From assembly GCA_028751875.1 (NCBI GenBank), contig CM054138.1, positions 37,069,195 to 37,133,194 of the forward strand: 64,000 bases of DNA. Reading direction: 5' to 3'. Under the pieces are notes generated by a model, which did not search any database, was not told the origin of the DNA, and saw only the letters and a list, made by a program, of their open reading frames with translations. Both the position numbers and the translations under genes were made by a program. Origin of the DNA: Rapana venosa. Lineage: Eukaryota; Mollusca; Gastropoda; Neogastropoda; Muricidae. This document shows positions 1 through 10,189 of the stretch, in pieces (the first letter of the stretch is position 1; every line of letters starts with the position of its first letter).

Positions 1-2690
1 TAGTGATACATCACACATAGGTGTTGTTCTTCATATAGTGATACATCACACATGGCTGTTGTTTTTCATATAGTGATACATCACACATAGCTGTTGTTCT
101 TCATATACTGATACATCACACATAGCTGTTGTTTTTCATATAGAGATACATCACACATTGCTGTTGTTCTTCATATAGTGGTACATCACACATAACTGTT
201 GTTCTTCATATAGTGGTACATCACACATAACTGTTGTTCTTCATATAGTGATACATCACACATGGCTGTTGTTCTTTGTACAGTGATACATCACACATGG
301 CTGTTGTTCTTCATATACTGATACATCACACATGGCTGTTGTTCTTCATATACTGATACATCACATGTGGCTGTTGTTCTTCATATACTGATACATCACA
401 CATGGCTGTTGTTCTTCATATACTGATACATCACATGTGGCTGTTGTTCTTCATATAGTGATACATTGCACATAACTACTGTTTTGCATAGTGATACATC
501 ACACATGGCTGTTGTTCTTCACATAGTGATATGTCACATGAGGCTGTTGTTCTTCATATAGTGATACATCACACACGGCTGTTGTTCTTCATATAGTGAT
601 ACATCACACACATGGCTGTTGTTCTTCATATAGTGATACATCACACATGGCTGTTGTTCTTCATATAGTGATACATCACACTTCATATGTGACTGTTCTT
701 CCTATACTGATACATCACACATTGCTGTTGCTCTTCATATAGTGATACGTCACACATAGCTGTTGTTCTTCATAGTGATACATCACATATGGCTATTGTT
801 CTTCATAGTGATACATCACACATAGCTGTTGTTCTTCATATTGTGATACATCACACATCATGGCTGTTGTTCTTCATATAGTGATAATCACACATTGCTG
901 TTGTTCTTCACATAGTGATATGTCACATGAGGCTGTTGTGCTTCATATGCATAGTGATACATCACACATGGCTGTTGTTCTTCATAAAGTGATACATCAC
1001 ACATTGCTGTTGTTCTTCAATAGTGGTACATCACACATAGCTGTTGTTCTTCATAGTGATACATCATACATGAATGTTGTTATTCATATAGTGATACGTC
1101 ATACATGGCTGTTGTTCTTCATATACTGATACATCACACATGGCTGTTGTTCTTCATATAGTGATACATCACACATGGCTGTTGTTCTTCATATAGTGAT
1201 ACATCACACATGGCTGTTGTTCTTCATATACTGATACATCACACAAGGCTGTTGTTCTTCATATACTGATACATCACATGTGGCTGTTGTTCTTCATACA
1301 GTGATACATCACACATGGCTGTTGTTCTTCATATACTGATACATCACACATGGCTGTTGTTCTTCATATACTGATACATCACATGTGGCTATTGTTCTTC
1401 ATATAGTGATACATCCCACATGGCTGTTGTTCTTCATATAGTGGTACACCTTAATATAGCGATACATCACACATGACTACTGTTCTGCATAGTGATACAT
1501 CACACATGGCTGTTGTTCTTCATACAGTGATACATCAGACATGTCTACTGTTCTTCAAAGTGATTCATCACACATGGCTGTTGTTCTTCATACAGTGATA
1601 CATCAGACATGTCTACTGTTCTTCAAAGTGATACATCACACATGGCTGTTGTTCTTCATAGTGATTCATCACACATGGCTGTTGTTCTTCATATAGTGAT
1701 ACATCACACATTGCTGTTGTTCTTCACATAGTGGTACATCACACATAGCTGTTGTTCTTCATATTTATACATCACACATGGCTGTTTATCTCCACCACAC
1801 ATGGCTGTTGTTCTTCATATAGTGATACATCACACATGGCTGTTGTTCTTCATATAGTGATACATCACACATGGCTGTTTTTCTTTTTATAGTGATACAT
1901 CATATGTGACTGTTCTTCATATACTGATATGTCACATGGCTGTTGTTCTTCATAGTGATACATCAGACATAGCTGTTGTTCTTCATAGTGATACATCACA
2001 CATGGCTGTTGTTCTTCACATAGTGGTACATCACACATTGCTGTTGTTCTTCATATAGTGATACATCACACCTAGCTCTTGTTCTTCATAGTGATACATC
2101 ACACATGGCCTTTGTTCTTCACATAGTGGTACATCACACATTGCTGTTGTTCTTCATATAGTGATACATCACACATTGCTGTTGTTCTTCATAGTGATAC
2201 ATCATATGTGGCTGTTGTTCTTCATATACTGATACATCACACACGGCTGTTGTTCTTCATACATTGGTACATCTTCATAGTGATACATCACACATGGCTA
2301 CTGTTCTTCATAGTGATATATCATATGTGGCTGTTGTTCTTCATAGTAATAAATCAGACATGGCTGTTGTTCTTCATATAGTGATACATCACACATGGCT
2401 GCTGTTCTTCACATAGTGGTGCGTCTTCATATAGTGATACATCACACATGGCTACTGTTCTTCATAGTGATACATCACACATGTCTACTGTTCTGCATAG
2501 TGATACATCACACACGGCTACTGTTCTTCATAGTGATACATCATACATGGCTGTTGTTCTTCATATAGTGATACATCACACATGGCTGTTGTTCTTCATA
2601 TAGTGATGCATGACACATGGCTGTTGTTCTTCATATAGTGATGCATGACACATGGCTGTTGTTCTTCATATAGTGATATATCATGTGGAT
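1..2690. repeat. F1 minisatellite array, block 1 (33-35 bp unit)
   Basis: Dozens of head-to-tail copies of a 35 bp unit, written in two parts as TGTTGTTCTTCATATAGTGA then TACATCACACATGGC. A common 33 bp variant lacks one TA. Units differ by point changes (ACATGG/ATTGC/ATAGC; AGTGATA/ACTGATA/AGTGGTA) and by small indels, so the array is old rather than freshly amplified. Open frames through it only translate the repeat. With blocks 2-4 the family fills about 4.5 kb here, roughly 130 units. There is no unique spacer between units. Confidence 0.97.
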
Positions 2691-2693
2691 TAT

Positions 2694-3182
2694 GTGGATC
2701 GGTGGTCTAGAGGTAACGCGCCTGTCTAGAAAGCGAAAAGTCCGGGTCTGAAGTGTGCGGCGGTTCGTACCCCGTTTGGACCGGAAATTTTTCCCCCATC
2801 CATTAGACCATGAGTGGTGGTCTGGGCGCTAGTCTTTCGGATGAGACGATAAACCGAGGTCTCGTGTGTTACACGTAATTATTTAGCGCACGTAAAAAAA
2901 CCCACGGCAACAAGAGAGTTGTCCCTGGCAAAATTCTTAGAAAAAAGCCACTCTGATAGGGAAACAAATACAGCTGCAGAAAAAAAAAAAAAAAAGGGTG
3001 AAAGGGTGGCGCAGCGCTAAGTGGCGACGCGTTCTCCCGCTCTCCCCGGGGAGAGCAGCCCGAATTTCACGGAGAGAAATCTGCCGTGACTTAAAGTGGT
3101 ATGAAATAAAATCTGAGCGCTTTGATTTGTTGCTTTACAAGATTCAGCGCTATATAAATTCCATACATTATTATTATTATTA
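2694..3182 (+). mobile_element. SINE-A copy 1, tRNA-derived, full length
   Basis: The head is tRNA-like: GGTCTAGAGGTAACGCG at the box A position and GGTTCGTACCC at the box B position. A body follows with GATGAGACGATAAACCGAGG, an internal A-run, CCCCGGGGAGAGCAGCC and GAGAAATCTGCCGTGAC. The 3' end has GAGCGCTTTGATTTGTTG, GCGCTATATAAAT and an (ATT)n tail. It is inserted in the F1 minisatellite, which resumes on both sides. It is non-autonomous, as expected for a SINE. The TTAA at 3,091-3,094 is the unfilled equivalent of the site occupied by a piggyBac-type element in SINE-A copy 3. Confidence 0.88.
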
Positions 3183-3615
3183 TATCACACATGGCTGTTG
3201 TTCTTCATATAGTGATATATCACACATGGCTACTGTTCTTCATAGTGATACATCACACATGGCTGTTGTTCTTCATATAGTGATATATCACACATGGCTG
3301 TTGTTCTTCACATAGTGGTACATCACACATGGCTGTTGTTCTTCATATAGTGATACATCACACATGACTGTTGTTCTTCATATAGTGATACATCACACAT
3401 GACTGTTGTTCTTCATATAGTGATACATCACACATGGCTGCTGTTCTTCACATACTGATACATCACACATTGCTTTTGTTCTTTATATTGATGCATCACA
3501 CATGGTAGTCTTTCTTGATATACTGATACATCACACATGGCTGTTCTTCATATAGTGGTAATCATACATTGCTGCTGTTATTCACATAGTGATACATCAC
3601 ACATGGCTGTTGTTT
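3183..3615. repeat. F1 minisatellite array, block 2
   Basis: Same 33-35 bp unit as block 1, resuming immediately after the SINE-A tail. It ends where the sequence switches to unrelated DNA beginning TTTTTTGGCCCAGGCC. Confidence 0.95.
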
Positions 3616-3739
3616 TTTGGCCCAGGCCAAAAGCTGTGTCAGTTATTATTGATGTCAGCTAATTGCCAAGGCCTACATTAAAACGTTGTTATGTTGTAAA
3701 ATGTTGTGTTGAGATTGCCTTCAGCCATGACAAACTCTT
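3616..3739. other. Non-repeat linker between F1 block 2 and module M
   Basis: About 120 bp of non-repeat sequence with no open frame of note. I did not find a second copy in the window, so it lies outside the part of module M that is shared with the 46.3 kb locus. Confidence 0.5.
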
Positions 3740-3970
3740 AACATAATAACCCGCACTCTCCTTTGTTAAAGGAGAAAAAAAATCCTCTGAAGTCGGAGTA
3801 TGGCTGCCTATATGGTGAGGTGCTTGAAAAAGAGTCATACACGCAAACTTCTCATCCAGTGTGTACTTCCTATCTCACAGATTCCCAGGTGGGCTGAGTG
3901 AGTCAGAGTGCATGTTCTGGGTGACCCCCAGGGTGTAAAGCTGGGGAACGCACAACAACAACAACAACTG
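3740..3970 (-). mobile_element. Module M copy 1 (element terminus next to minisatellite)
   Basis: The reverse complement matches 46,288-46,516 along its length. Shared landmarks are a (GTT)n start, CCCAGCTT, GGTCA-CCAGA, CACCTGGGAATC, TGTATGACT and a near-identical core CCATATAGGCAGCCATACTC then CGACTTCAGAGGATTTTT. It ends with a hairpin, CTCCTTT-GTT-AAAGGAG on the + strand, then GGTTATTATGTT. F1 units abut its GTT end. I know no named family for it. A terminal hairpin beside a minisatellite is reminiscent of Helitron/Helentron-related elements, which is inference. Confidence 0.7.
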
Positions 3971-5043
3971 TTGTTTTTCATATAGTGGTACATCACATAT
4001 GGCTGCTGTTCTTCACATACTGATACATCACACATGGCTGCTGTTCTTCACCTACTGATACATCACACATGGTTGCTGTTCTTCATATACTGATACATCA
4101 CACATGACTGTTGTTCTTCACATACTGATACATCACACATGGCTGCTGTTCTTCACATACTGATACATCACACATGGTTGCTGTTCTTCACATACTGATA
4201 CATCACGCATGACTGTTGTTCTTTATATTGATACATCACACATGGTAGTCTTTCTTGATATACTGATACATCACACATGGCTGTTGTTCTTCATATAGTG
4301 GTAATCATACATTGCTGTTGTTATTCACATAGTGATACATCACACATGACTGTTGTTTTTCATATAGTGGTACATCACATATGGCTGCTGTTCTTCACAT
4401 ACTGATACATCACACATGGCTGCTGTTCTTCATATAGTGGTACATCACACATGTCTGTTGTTCTTCATATAGTGATACATCACACATGGCTACTGTTCTT
4501 CATAGTGATACATGACACACGGCTGTTGTTCTTCATATAATGGTACATCACACACTGTTGTTCTTCATCATATACTGATACATCACATATGGCTACTGTT
4601 CTTCACAGTGATAAATCACACATGGCTGTTGCTCTTCATATACTGATACATGACACATGGCTGTTGTTCTTCATAGTGATACATCACACATGGCTGTTGT
4701 TCTTCATATAGTGATTCATCACACATGACTGTTGTTCATATACTGATGCATCACACATGGCTGTTGTTCTTTATATACTGATACATCACACATGGCAGTT
4801 GCTCTTCATATACTGATATAGTGATACATCACACATGACTGTTGTTCTTAATATGGTGATAGATAACACATGGCTGTTGTTCATATAGTGATACATCACA
4901 CATGGCTTTTGTTCTTTATATAGTGATACATAACACATGTTGCTGCTGTTCTTCATAATATATACTGATACATCATATGTAGCTGTTGTTCTTCACATAC
5001 TGATATATCACACATGGCTGTTGTTCTTCACATAGTGATACAT
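3971..5043. repeat. F1 minisatellite array, block 3
   Basis: Same 33-35 bp unit as block 1, with more ACATACTGATACATC variants and TGCTGTTCTTCACATA units. It starts directly at the (AAC)n edge of module M and ends at the fold-back start of a LINE fragment. Confidence 0.95.
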
Positions 5044-5180
5044 ATTGTCTTCTCCCTTCTTATTCATACAACTGGGGCAGACAAATACTCCGTCCTCCTT
5101 CCTCAAAGCTCAAAAGTCTGAAGAAGGAGGACAGAGTATTTGTCTGCCCCAGTTGTATGAATAAGAAGGGTGAAGACAAT
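5044..5180. repeat. Fold-back inverted repeat at the 5' end of a LINE insertion
   Basis: The arm at 5,044-5,105 is the reverse complement of 5,119-5,180 with three mismatches over 62 bp. The loop is 13 nt. The right arm is LINE-A coding sequence that continues downstream. The left arm is therefore an inverted duplicate of the LINE's 5' end, not an independent element. It could form a very stable hairpin in RNA or single-stranded DNA. Confidence 0.95.
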
Positions 5181-5846
5181 ACTGATGCAGGAAAGGAGGA
5201 GCTAGAATTTGAACAAGGGAAGATAAAAGTGGTAGATGAATTCTGCTACCTGGTAAAGATGATGAGCTGCGAAGCAAAATCTGAGTTAGCTGTCAGAACC
5301 AGGATTGCAAGTGCTTGGAAGAAATGGAAAGAATTGGCAAGTCTGCTCGAAAATCAGAAAATCCCACTGGAGAGACGCTGTCTGATATATAAGGCCTGCA
5401 TCAGAGCTGTTCTCCTGTATGGTTCGGAGATGTGGGTTTTCACAATAACTGTCAAATGTTTGTTGAAGAGCTGTGAAAACCGAATGCTATGCTACATGAC
5501 AAAGATCAAATGGGAAGACAGGATCACGAATGAAGAACTATGGAGAATGTGCAAAGGTGATGATCTGAAGTCTGTAGCTAGTACCGATAGACTGCGCTGG
5601 TTTGGCCACATTCAACAGAAAGCAGACCACCACATCATAAAAAGAGCAATGAACTTCGTAGTGGATGGAAAGCAACCAAAGGGAAGACCTAGCAAAACCT
5701 GGGCTGCCTGTATTGCAGATGATCTTAGAGAAAGGGGCATAAATAAGGAGGAAGCTCAAAACAGAGAGATGGAGAAGGCTCATCAATGTCAAACCTCCCC
5801 TAGGAGGAACATGACAAAAATGGAAGAAGAAGAAGAAGAAGAGGAT
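5119..5846 (+). pseudogene. LINE-A reverse transcriptase C-terminal fragment (5'-truncated)
   Basis: A frame open from about 5,157 encodes the C-terminal part of a non-LTR retrotransposon polyprotein. Family hallmarks seen are VDEFCYLV (near the usual FKYLGS position), AVLLYGSEMW, NRMLCYMTKIKWEDRITNEE, LRWFGHIQ, GRPSKTW and a final (GAA)n tail encoding poly-E. The catalytic RT core and endonuclease are missing, so it is a dead 5'-truncated copy. The ATG at 5,157 is simply the first Met after truncation. Flanks share ATAGTGATACAT, compatible with a target duplication but ambiguous because the insertion sits in F1 repeats. I cannot settle the LINE clade. The frame runs on into F1 units after 5,846, which is not coding. 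Confidence 0.85.
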
Positions 5847-6180
5847 AGTGATACATCATATGTGGCTGTTGTTCTTCATATACTGATACATCGCACATGG
5901 CTGTTGTTCTTCATATACTGATACATCGCACATGGCTGTTGTTCTTCATATACTGATACATCACACATAGCTGTTATTCTTCATATAGTGATACATCACA
6001 CATAGCTGTTGTTCTTCATATAAACCGATACATCACACATAGCTGTTGTTCTTCATATAGTGATACATCATATGTGGCTGTTGTTGTTCATATACTGATA
6101 CATCACACATGTTGCTGATGTTGTTCATATACTGATATATATCACACATAGCTGTTGTTCCTCACATACTGATGCGTCAC
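5847..6180. repeat. F1 minisatellite array, block 4
   Basis: About ten further units of the same repeat, with degenerating last copies (TGTTGTTGTTCATATACTGA). The F1 tract ends here. Confidence 0.95.
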
Positions 6181-6332
6181 ATGTTATTAAAAAAAATTGT
6201 TATTTGGGCAGGGTTTTTTGTTGATAAAGATTACAGTTGTTTTTTATTTCCTCTTACTCAGATTAAAGTGTGTGGTGTGTGGTGTGTGTGTGTGTATGTG
6301 TGTGCGTGTGCATGTGTGTGTACACACACCTG
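6181..6332. repeat. Short spacer with GT microsatellite
   Basis: AT-rich spacer followed by an imperfect (TG)n tract at about 6,270-6,325 that leads into SINE-A copy 2. No gene is visible. Confidence 0.7.
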
Positions 6333-6712
6333 GATCAGTGGTCTAGAGGTAATGCACCAGCATAGAAAGCAAAAAGGCTAAGTTTGAAGTGTGTGGTGGT
6401 TTGATCCCCATTTGGGCCCGAAACTTTTCCCCACATCCACTAGACTGTGAGTGGTGGTCTGGGTGCTAGTCTTTCAGATTAGATGTTACACTCGTGTTAC
6501 ACATATTTAGTGAATGTACAAGAACCCACGGCAACAGAGGAGTTGTCCCCAGCAAAATTCTGTAGAAAAAAGACACTCTCATAGGGAAACAAATAGTTGC
6601 AGACAGGGAAAAAAAAAAGGGTGGTGCTGCTCTTGTGGTGACACGCTCTCCCTGGGGAGAGCAGCCCCAATTTTACGTAGAGAAATCTGCCGTGACTTAA
6701 AGTGGCTTACAA
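6333..6712 (+). mobile_element. SINE-A copy 2
   Basis: Shares all landmarks with copy 1: GTGGTCTAGAGGTAATGC, GGTTTGATCCCC at the box B position, GAGTGGTGGTCTGGGTGCTAG, the internal A-run, GGGGAGAGCAGCC and GAAATCTGCCGTGACTTAAA. It ends early, without the ATT tail, at CTTACAATAAAATAC. More diverged than copy 1. Confidence 0.85.
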
Positions 6713-7209
6713 TAAAATACACATGTATTTTGTGCACGGATGTACACAAGCATGTAATGTGTGTGCGCACATGTGCAAGTGTCTTTTGCTGTGTGTGAGC
6801 ATGCATGCACTAAAGCAATCCATCCATAAATGCATGTGCACAAAACACAGATTTATACGATAAATTTTCATGCAACATCAACATCTCTCTCCCACAACCT
6901 GAGTATCTCTAATACTACATGAGATTTTCCGCTCAAATACTCTTAGTTTTTAAAGTTCCTGAAAAAGTCAGACTCACAGCAAAGTTCATTCCAAACAGAT
7001 AAGTTGATAAGCTATACAGCCAGACAGAACAAGCAATGGGATATAGCAGTTCTATGATTTCCCAAGTGTGTCTGACAGTATCTTGATTTCCCCAAATACT
7101 GCAGCCAACAGTCAAATCCATGTGAGCAATTCAACATTGTCTTCTTTGTTTTAAATTATAAAAAAAATCTCTGGTGTAAACTGTACCAAGTAGTTGTCAA
7201 ATAAAACAT
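6713..7209. other. Unassigned intergenic stretch
   Basis: AT-rich sequence with some TGTGTG and CATGCA runs. I see no open frame with protein-like composition, no repeat shared with the rest of the window and no RNA gene. Confidence 0.5.
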
Positions 7210-7663
7210 CTCACAACGTGGTGCAATAGTTAACACCTAAGGTTATGGACTGGAAGATGACAGGTTCAAATCCCATAAGAGGCATAGGCAAGTTTTAGGA
7301 CTCTGGCCAGCTCCTACCCAATTGAGTTTGCTTTGGGCTTATTTGGAAGACGGGGACCACACAGCTGAGCTTCATCAACTTTATGGATGCAATTTTGAGT
7401 GTTGCTCAAACTACCTTACCAACACTGCATGTATCTGTATCTCTCAGGCCCAACTGATGCTGGGATAAATTATAAAAGGAAGCGTAGAGTACAGCCCTAT
7501 CAAGCAGTCTCAAAACAGGTGTACTTCATGGTTTCCACAGCAGCATCATTACATTATCCTTATTGTCACTGAACATAAACAGCAACAACAACAAAAATCT
7601 CTTTGATTCGGCGGCTCCAATAGCTCTGGTCTCATTATGACCTCAGTTTCAGTTTCCCCTTAA
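7210..7663 (+). mobile_element. Repeat family D, left half (tRNA-like head)
   Basis: Begins with a tRNA-like head: GTGGTGCAATAGTTAACACC near box A and GGTTCAAATCCC as a good box B. From AGCTTCATCAACTTTATGGA on it matches 43,450-43,731, through GTTGCTCAAA, TACCTTACCAACACTGCA and CCTCAGTTTCAGTTTCC. It is interrupted at TTAA (7,660-7,663) by a piggyBac-type element, and the family resumes at 9,147. Confidence 0.75.
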
Positions 7664-9146
7664 CCCTTTCCCATTTTTACCCGCCGTAGCCCGCCGCTGC
7701 CCGCTCGCCCGCATCTATTTATACCCGCCGCAGCCCGCCGGACGTCATTTCAGCCTAGTGGGGATTTTCCCTCACGCACTAAGCTCTACCTAGTACACGC
7801 ACACTATGAATGAACATTCCACTGAGGTCAGCATAAACTAAGGAAGGAATGGACACCAAATTCAGTGCTACACAGCCTCCCTTTCACAAGAAATTGGCCA
7901 GTGACTGGCTTTGTCTTTCCCATGCTTTCTTGTAGCTAAAGATGGCAGCAAAGATTGAGCATACAATTTGGGAGGAATATATTGATGTGGAAATTGAAGC
8001 TATTTTGGCTCAAGTGGAACAGTTCGAAAGAGAATAAAATGTTGAATCTGATGTTGAGGTAGATGTAGAAGAAAGAGATGAAATAGGAGAAGGTAGTGAG
8101 TCGGAAAGTGATGCTGAGGATAACATTCCGTTGGCTTCATAGCAGACGACATGGCGCAGCGCACAAGTGCCTTGCTCAGTGCAAGACTTCACGCTGCCGA
8201 CTGGCCGGCACAAACTCTCCCACTGTTTGCCAAGCTCTTAGATTACTTTGTTTGTTTGTGCCCCAACATTTTTTTCAAATTGTAGCAGATGAAACTATAA
8301 CAATTATGCCAGGCAAAAGATCGCTGTGAAAGGCTTAGTCATAGATCCATTACGGACAGAAACAACACCTGATGAAATTTGGGCTTACCTGTCAGTTTTG
8401 ATCATGATGGGGATCAAGCGTTTGCCGAGGCTTCATCTCTACTGGTCTACTGATTTGACATTTTCTGAGTCACGGATCAGTAATATTATGACGAAAACCA
8501 GATTTCTCAAAATTAATCAGTATTTTCACCTGAGAAACACGCCAACACACCTGGACGCAACACTGGCTGTGACACCTGCATTGTGACAGCCATGTAACTG
8601 GCTATTGGTGAAGGACACACTAGTGTCTTTGTAAATAGGAGGCGTCAGCATATATTTGTAAATAATGTATATATGCGCATTAGTCAACGTCGTTTTCAAT
8701 ATGTTTGAATACTTTCCACTGAGGAAGTGTAGACTTGGTGACAGTAATTTTGTGACATGTGAATGTTCGACTGGATTACCATGACGGTGGATGCGATGGA
8801 GGACACATTCAGGCAGGACCACACATATTATTTTTTTTAATCACATACCTATATTGCGCATGTTAGAGGGTAGTTGTAGACTAACAGCATGATGTCACTG
8901 CAATGTTACCTGTATTTGGTGACAAAGAGGGGACAGCACCACGACACATGTAGGTAGGACACACATCTTGGGATGCAGAACAAAGTATGACATCATATGA
9001 ATACTTTGGCCAAATATGACTGCTCTGCGAACAATAGTAACTGTACAGGACTATGTGTACTTGAGGTACCTTATTCTCTGAAAAAACAGCGTAAATTTCC
9101 GAATACTACAGAGAGTTTCTCTGTAAGAAATGCGAATGGTAAAGGG
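7664..9146 (+). mobile_element. piggyBac-type element PB-1, internally deleted
   Basis: Flanked by TTAA at 7,660-7,663 and 9,147-9,150, the canonical piggyBac target duplication. Ends are inverted: CCCTTTCCCATTTTTACC at the left and, read inward, CCCTTTACCATTCGCATT at the right. Length is about 1.48 kb, too short for a complete transposase plus ends. The interior encodes only the N-terminal portion of a piggyBac-like transposase. Target choice and ends are seen directly; mobility would need a transposase supplied from elsewhere. The host sequence is repeat family D. Confidence 0.88.
7942..8586 (+). pseudogene. piggyBac-like transposase N-terminal remnant
   Basis: The ATG at 7,942 opens a frame that stops at 8,035-8,037 and continues in the same frame with an acidic segment (VDVEERDEIGEGSESESDAE, then DNIPLAS) to a second stop. 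Later pieces contain FTLPTG, FQIVADET, TPDEIWAYLSVLIMMGIKR, the LYWSTD motif and MTKTRFLKINQYFHLRN. These match in order the N-terminal part of the DDE_Tnp_1_7 (piggyBac) domain. Sequence after HLRN is non-coding, so the catalytic aspartate region is deleted. Two in-frame stops and at least one frameshift make it a pseudogene. The segment open from 8,326 is the best preserved. Confidence 0.82.
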
Positions 9147-9433
9147 TTAAACTTCTGTGCCTGAGGTGAGTTTGTGTCAGTGCCTTCAAGGTTTGAAGTT
9201 TAGGGGAGAAAGTTGTTGAAGGGTGTGGTGGTAGCCACCCCAAGTGGAAGATTGTCTCTGGTTCCATGATTGAGCTATTACTGTCAGTAGGGAGGGCGCT
9301 TAGTAGGTAGTTTCATGCATAGTGTTGATTCTAGGATTTCAAAAAGAGGGGGCAGGGGGACCCCCTAAAATGAGAAAAAGGGGGCATTGCCCCCCTCCCC
9401 TCCCCCAGCCAATTTATATATACAGTACAAAAG
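9147..9433 (+). mobile_element. Repeat family D, continuation after PB-1
   Basis: Resumes with TTAA then ACTTCTGTGC, which matches 43,733 onward. GGTTTGAAGTTTAG, GAAGGGT, GAGCTATTACTG, AGTAGGGAGG and GCTTAGTAGGTAG follow in the same order as in the uninterrupted copy. The last ~100 bp (G-rich, GGGGGCAGGGGGACCCCC) are not clearly part of the family. Confidence 0.7.
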
Positions 9434-9496
9434 TGGATCGGTGGTCTAGAGGTAACGTGCCTGCCTAGAAAGCAAAAAGTCCAGGTCGGAAGTGTG

Positions 9497-9879
9497 TCTT
9501 CTTCTTCCTTTTTTGTCAAGTTTCTCCCAGGGGAGGTTTGACATTGATGAGCCTTCTCCATCTCTCTCTGTTTTGAGCTTCCTCCTTATTTATGCCCCTT
9601 TCTCTAAGATCATCTGCAATACAAGCAGCCCAGGTTTTGCTAGGTCTTCCCTTTGGTCTCTTTCCATCCACTACAAAGTTCATTGCTCTTTTTATGATGT
9701 GGTGGTCTGCTTTCCGTTGAACGTGGCCAAACCAGCGCAGTCTATTGGTACTAGCTACAGACTTCAGATCATCAACTTTGCACATTCTCCATAGTTCTTC
9801 ATTCGTGATCCTGTCTTCCCAATTGATCTTTGTCATGTAGCGTAGCATTCGGTTTTCAAAGCTCTTCAACAAACGTTCA
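9497..9879 (-). pseudogene. LINE-A 3' fragment inside SINE-A
   Basis: On the minus strand it encodes KSFENRMLRYMTKINWEDR, TNEELWRMCKVDDLKS, LRWFGHVQRKADHH and GRPSKTW, and ends with the (GAA)n tail (TCTTCTTCTTCC on +). AAGTGTG is duplicated at 9,490-9,496 and 9,880-9,886, a 7 bp target duplication. The coding frame is intact, so the copy is young, but it contains only the last ~125 residues. Its 5' end lies within ~10 bp of the start of the copy at 36,941. Confidence 0.87.
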
Positions 9880-10189
9880 AAGTGTGTGGTGTTCAAATCC
9901 CGTTTGGACCCAAAACTTTTCCCCCATCCATTAGACCATGAGTGGTGGTCTGGGTGCTAGTCTTTTGGATGAGACGATAAACCAAGGTCCCATGTGTTGC
10001 ACAAAATTATTTCACAAAATTATTTAGTGCACGTTAAAGAACCCATGGGAACAAGAGAGATGTCCCTGGCAAAATTCTGTACAAAAAAGCCACTCTAACA
10101 GGGAAACAAATATAGTTGCAGACAGAAAACGAAAAAAATGGGTGGCAGAGCAGCCTGAATTTCATGCAGAGAAATCTGCCATGACTTAA

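Noticed and set aside
860..1129. Open frames of 60-105 codons inside the F1 array
   Set aside because: They only translate the repeat unit (HSDTSHMAVVLH pattern); period and composition explain them.
2694..3182. tRNA gene at the SINE head
   Set aside because: Box A and box B are present, but no cloverleaf is completed and the head continues into a SINE body found in many copies.
1..6180. Regular 33-35 bp repeats as a CRISPR-like array
   Set aside because: Units are contiguous and mutually similar with no unique spacers, and the DNA is eukaryotic.
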